Of a DNA stretch of 64,000 bases, positions 61,701 to 64,000 are shown one piece after another. The first letter of the stretch is position 1, and each line of letters opens with the position of its first letter. Location of the stretch: assembly GCF_000003855.2 (NCBI RefSeq), contig NW_003101682.1:5478190-5542189 (forward strand), given 5' to 3'. The notes beneath the pieces are model-generated. The model was not told the DNA's origin and searched no databases. It saw only the letters and a list, made by a program, of their open reading frames with translations. A program made the translations under genes and the position numbers. This DNA comes from Blastomyces gilchristii SLH14081 (Eukaryota; Ascomycota; Eurotiomycetes; Onygenales; Ajellomycetaceae).

Positions 61701-64000
61701 TTTATAGATACAGTAATACTATTTCACTTTGATTTCTTACTCTTAATTAGATTGAAGACAGATATCTTCTTCTTTATAATTTCAGAAATAGTCTTATAAC
61801 TACAGTTAAATAAGAACTGAGTTTCAGTGATCTTTTTCTTATAGAAGATGTAACTTATAAAGATTAACTATAATATTTATAATCAGAAGCTTCTTATAGT
61901 AATGAAATTCTTCTATTACTGATATCACTACTTTAAGAATCTTATAACAGTGATTACTATTAGAACTAATTATAATAGCTTATAATAGTTTACTTCAATC
62001 AAGAAAGTCTTATAGTAATAGATTTACTGAGCTGAGAGACTGAGTAAATTCTGATTTAAGATAGAGTATATTAAGAGAACTAAGAACTCAGTGAATAAAC
62101 TCTCTCACAGATCTGACTATGTTAAAGAGATAGAGNNNNNNNNNNNNNNNNNNNNNNNNNNNNNNNNNNNNNNNNNNNNNNNNNNNNNNNNNNNNNNNNN
62201 NNNNNNNNNNNNNNNNNNNNNNNNNNNNNNNNNNNTGTTTCAATCTCTGCTACGTTATGACGCGAGAGCGCTCATGCCTATGTACAACTACTCTCTATAA
62301 TACTGAGAGTCAATACTTTGACGATCTCTGTGAGATCTCTTGAAGAGAGTATCTATGATCTGAAGAGTTTGCAGACTTTAAGAAGTACTGTAAAAGATCT
62401 AATATAAGAAAAAACAGAGTATAAGTCTTTACAAGATCTTCTGTTCAGATTATCTGAACTATAACTGAAGAATAAATATACTCAGTATATTTAGAAACTG
62501 CTCATGACAGAGATTAACTCTGCAGAAACAAAGAATTGAAGAGACTTAAATAGTCTCTTATAAAGAGAGAGCTGAATTTATATATCTATAAATAAGTTTC
62601 TATATATAGAACTTATTAAAAGATATTATAACTCTTTTCTAACAGATTATTTTATAAACACTAGAACTTATAAGTTGCTTATAAGAAAATACTTCTAACT
62701 AAAGATACAAGAACTTATGAAGAAGATAGTGAATTCTTAAACTATCTATCAGAGTTCACAGATAGTATGATCTAGATTATATAAAGAACTTACTTCTCTA
62801 CTCATCTCACAGAAACCTTGAAAACAGTTAGAAATAAACACTCTTATAAGTCTCTCTGAAAGTAAGAACATATATAATACCTGCTTTGACAGTGTGCTGA
62901 TAATAGTAGATCACTTTATCAAGATAACACACTTTATACTCACTTATAATATCTTAAAGTCAAAGAATTTGACTTATATCTTTATTTATAATATAGTTTA
63001 GTTGTATAAATTATCTATGAATATTATCTTAGATAAAGAATTAATCTTTATAGAGAAGTTCTGATCTGATCTGATAACTATACTAAAGATCTTATAAGAT
63101 CTAAGTACAGCTTTTCATTAATAGACAGATGATCAGATAGAATATCTAATAAGTATATTAAAATAGTATCTGCAGTGCTTTATTAATTATAATCAGAATG
63201 ACTGAGTGTATTGATTATCACTTATAGAGTTTGTATATAATAACTTAAAGTATGTTAGTATAGATAAAACTCTCTTTGAGATACTTACTGAAACTTATTT
63301 ATAGATAATCTTGATAAATCTGTGAGAGTACATTATAGAGTGTCATAATGTCTGTGAATAGGCTGAGAGAATTCAGAATATCTGAGAGAAAGCCTGTAAA
63401 TTCTTGAGAAAGACTCAAGAGTATCAGAAGAGATACTACAACTCTAAGTATATTATAAAGAGTTTTAAGAAAGATAATAGAGTCTGACTGAATCTAGAAA
63501 TCATTATTATACAGAGATTTAGTAAGAAGCTGAATCTCTTACAGACAGAGTCTTGTAAGATTATGAAGAAAGTTAGTTTATAATTCTATAGATTAAAACT
63601 GTTATCTGAGTTGCAGATATACAATGTTTTTCATATCTCTTTACTTTATAAATATAAGAAATAGTTAGAAGAGAACTCTGTGACTTATTACTCTATTTAT
63701 AAAGTATTAGAGAGTGAAAGAGAATATCAGATTAAAGAAATTATTAACTCAGAGAAGTAAGATTATAAGCTCTAATTTAAGATTCAGTGATAAGAATATT
63801 CTAATAAGATAAATAAGTTCACTTAAGAATTATCTGAATAGATAAGATATCTATAGAAGCTGAAATATAACTTTTACACTGTAAATTGTGATAAGTCAGA
63901 ATAATACAGTCTTTACTAAGAATCTGATTATAATAAAGATATTAACACTGTTATTTATAAATTCTAGTCTATAAGATGATGAGTTTCTACTGAGATGAAC
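58738..64000 (+). mobile_element. Gypsy B: heavily decayed chromodomain LTR retrotransposon (continues past the window)
   Basis: Starts TGTAAGAAATCCCGC, the LTR start shared with the left fragment ending at 13445; the LTR probably covers about the first 200 bases. A long degraded gag region follows. RT is recognisable near 61110-61450 (FEYLVMSFKFD), RNase H near 61720-62130 and ends KLSHRSDY just before the gap. Integrase is readable at about 62590-63300 (FDSVLIIVDHFIKITHFI near 62885; ILDKELIFIEKF near 63030). A chromodomain follows near 63690-63850 (IYKVLESEREYQIKEI). Stops and frameshifts occur throughout. It is AT-richer than Gypsy A, so probably older or mutated for longer. The 3' LTR should lie beyond 64000. 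Confidence 0.82.
62136..62235. other. Assembly gap (100 N, unknown size)
   Basis: Exactly 100 N, the usual placeholder for a gap of unknown length, between RNase H and integrase of Gypsy B. The first about 55 bases after it are unlike the rest (see findings). Confidence 0.99.

Overview
This is nuclear DNA of a filamentous or dimorphic ascomycete. Short introns (about 60-90 bp, GTAAGT-type donors, CTRAY branch sites) interrupt genes for a fused fungal LeuC/LeuD isopropylmalate isomerase, a 2,421-residue alpha-1,3-glucan synthase, ALG7 and SEH1. A gene island of normal base composition lies between long AT-rich blocks of decayed LTR retrotransposons with RIP-like mutation. That bimodal layout, dense chromodomain Gypsy elements and an AGS1 gene fit Onygenales, most likely Ajellomycetaceae such as Blastomyces; the genus is inference.

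Layout. 1-13445 is nested transposon DNA: Gypsy A copy 1 (+), part of a hAT-like element, Gypsy A copy 2 (+) and the 5' part of Gypsy B (-). 13446-15430 is an unclassified, partly CpG-depleted block. 15431-43570 is the gene island: a zinc-cluster regulator (+), SEH1 (-), ALG7 (+), LEU1 (+) and AGS1 (+), with two long gene-free stretches, the longest (5.4 kb) upstream of AGS1. 43571-47821 carries two broken genes, a DUF3435 tyrosine-recombinase-like pseudogene and a DUF3723 pseudogene, a pair that suggests a Starship relic. 47822-55099 is a complete but dead Ty1/Copia element with 110-bp LTRs. It is followed by the start of a second Copia copy, a hAT-like region and Gypsy B (+), which runs off the end. 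Assembly gaps lie at 51650-52038 and 62136-62235.

A roughly 505-bp MITE with terminal inverted repeats and 8-bp target duplications (hAT type) occurs seven times, always inside other transposons. Two insertions can be checked against empty sites in sister copies within this window.

The genes are not a metabolic cluster. SEH1 and ALG7 share a compact divergent promoter. LEU1 serves leucine synthesis, AGS1 makes cell-wall alpha-glucan, and the regulator has no assignable target. In the dark blocks every protein domain is broken by stops, but gag zinc knuckle, protease, RT, RNase H, integrase and chromodomain signatures can still be read.
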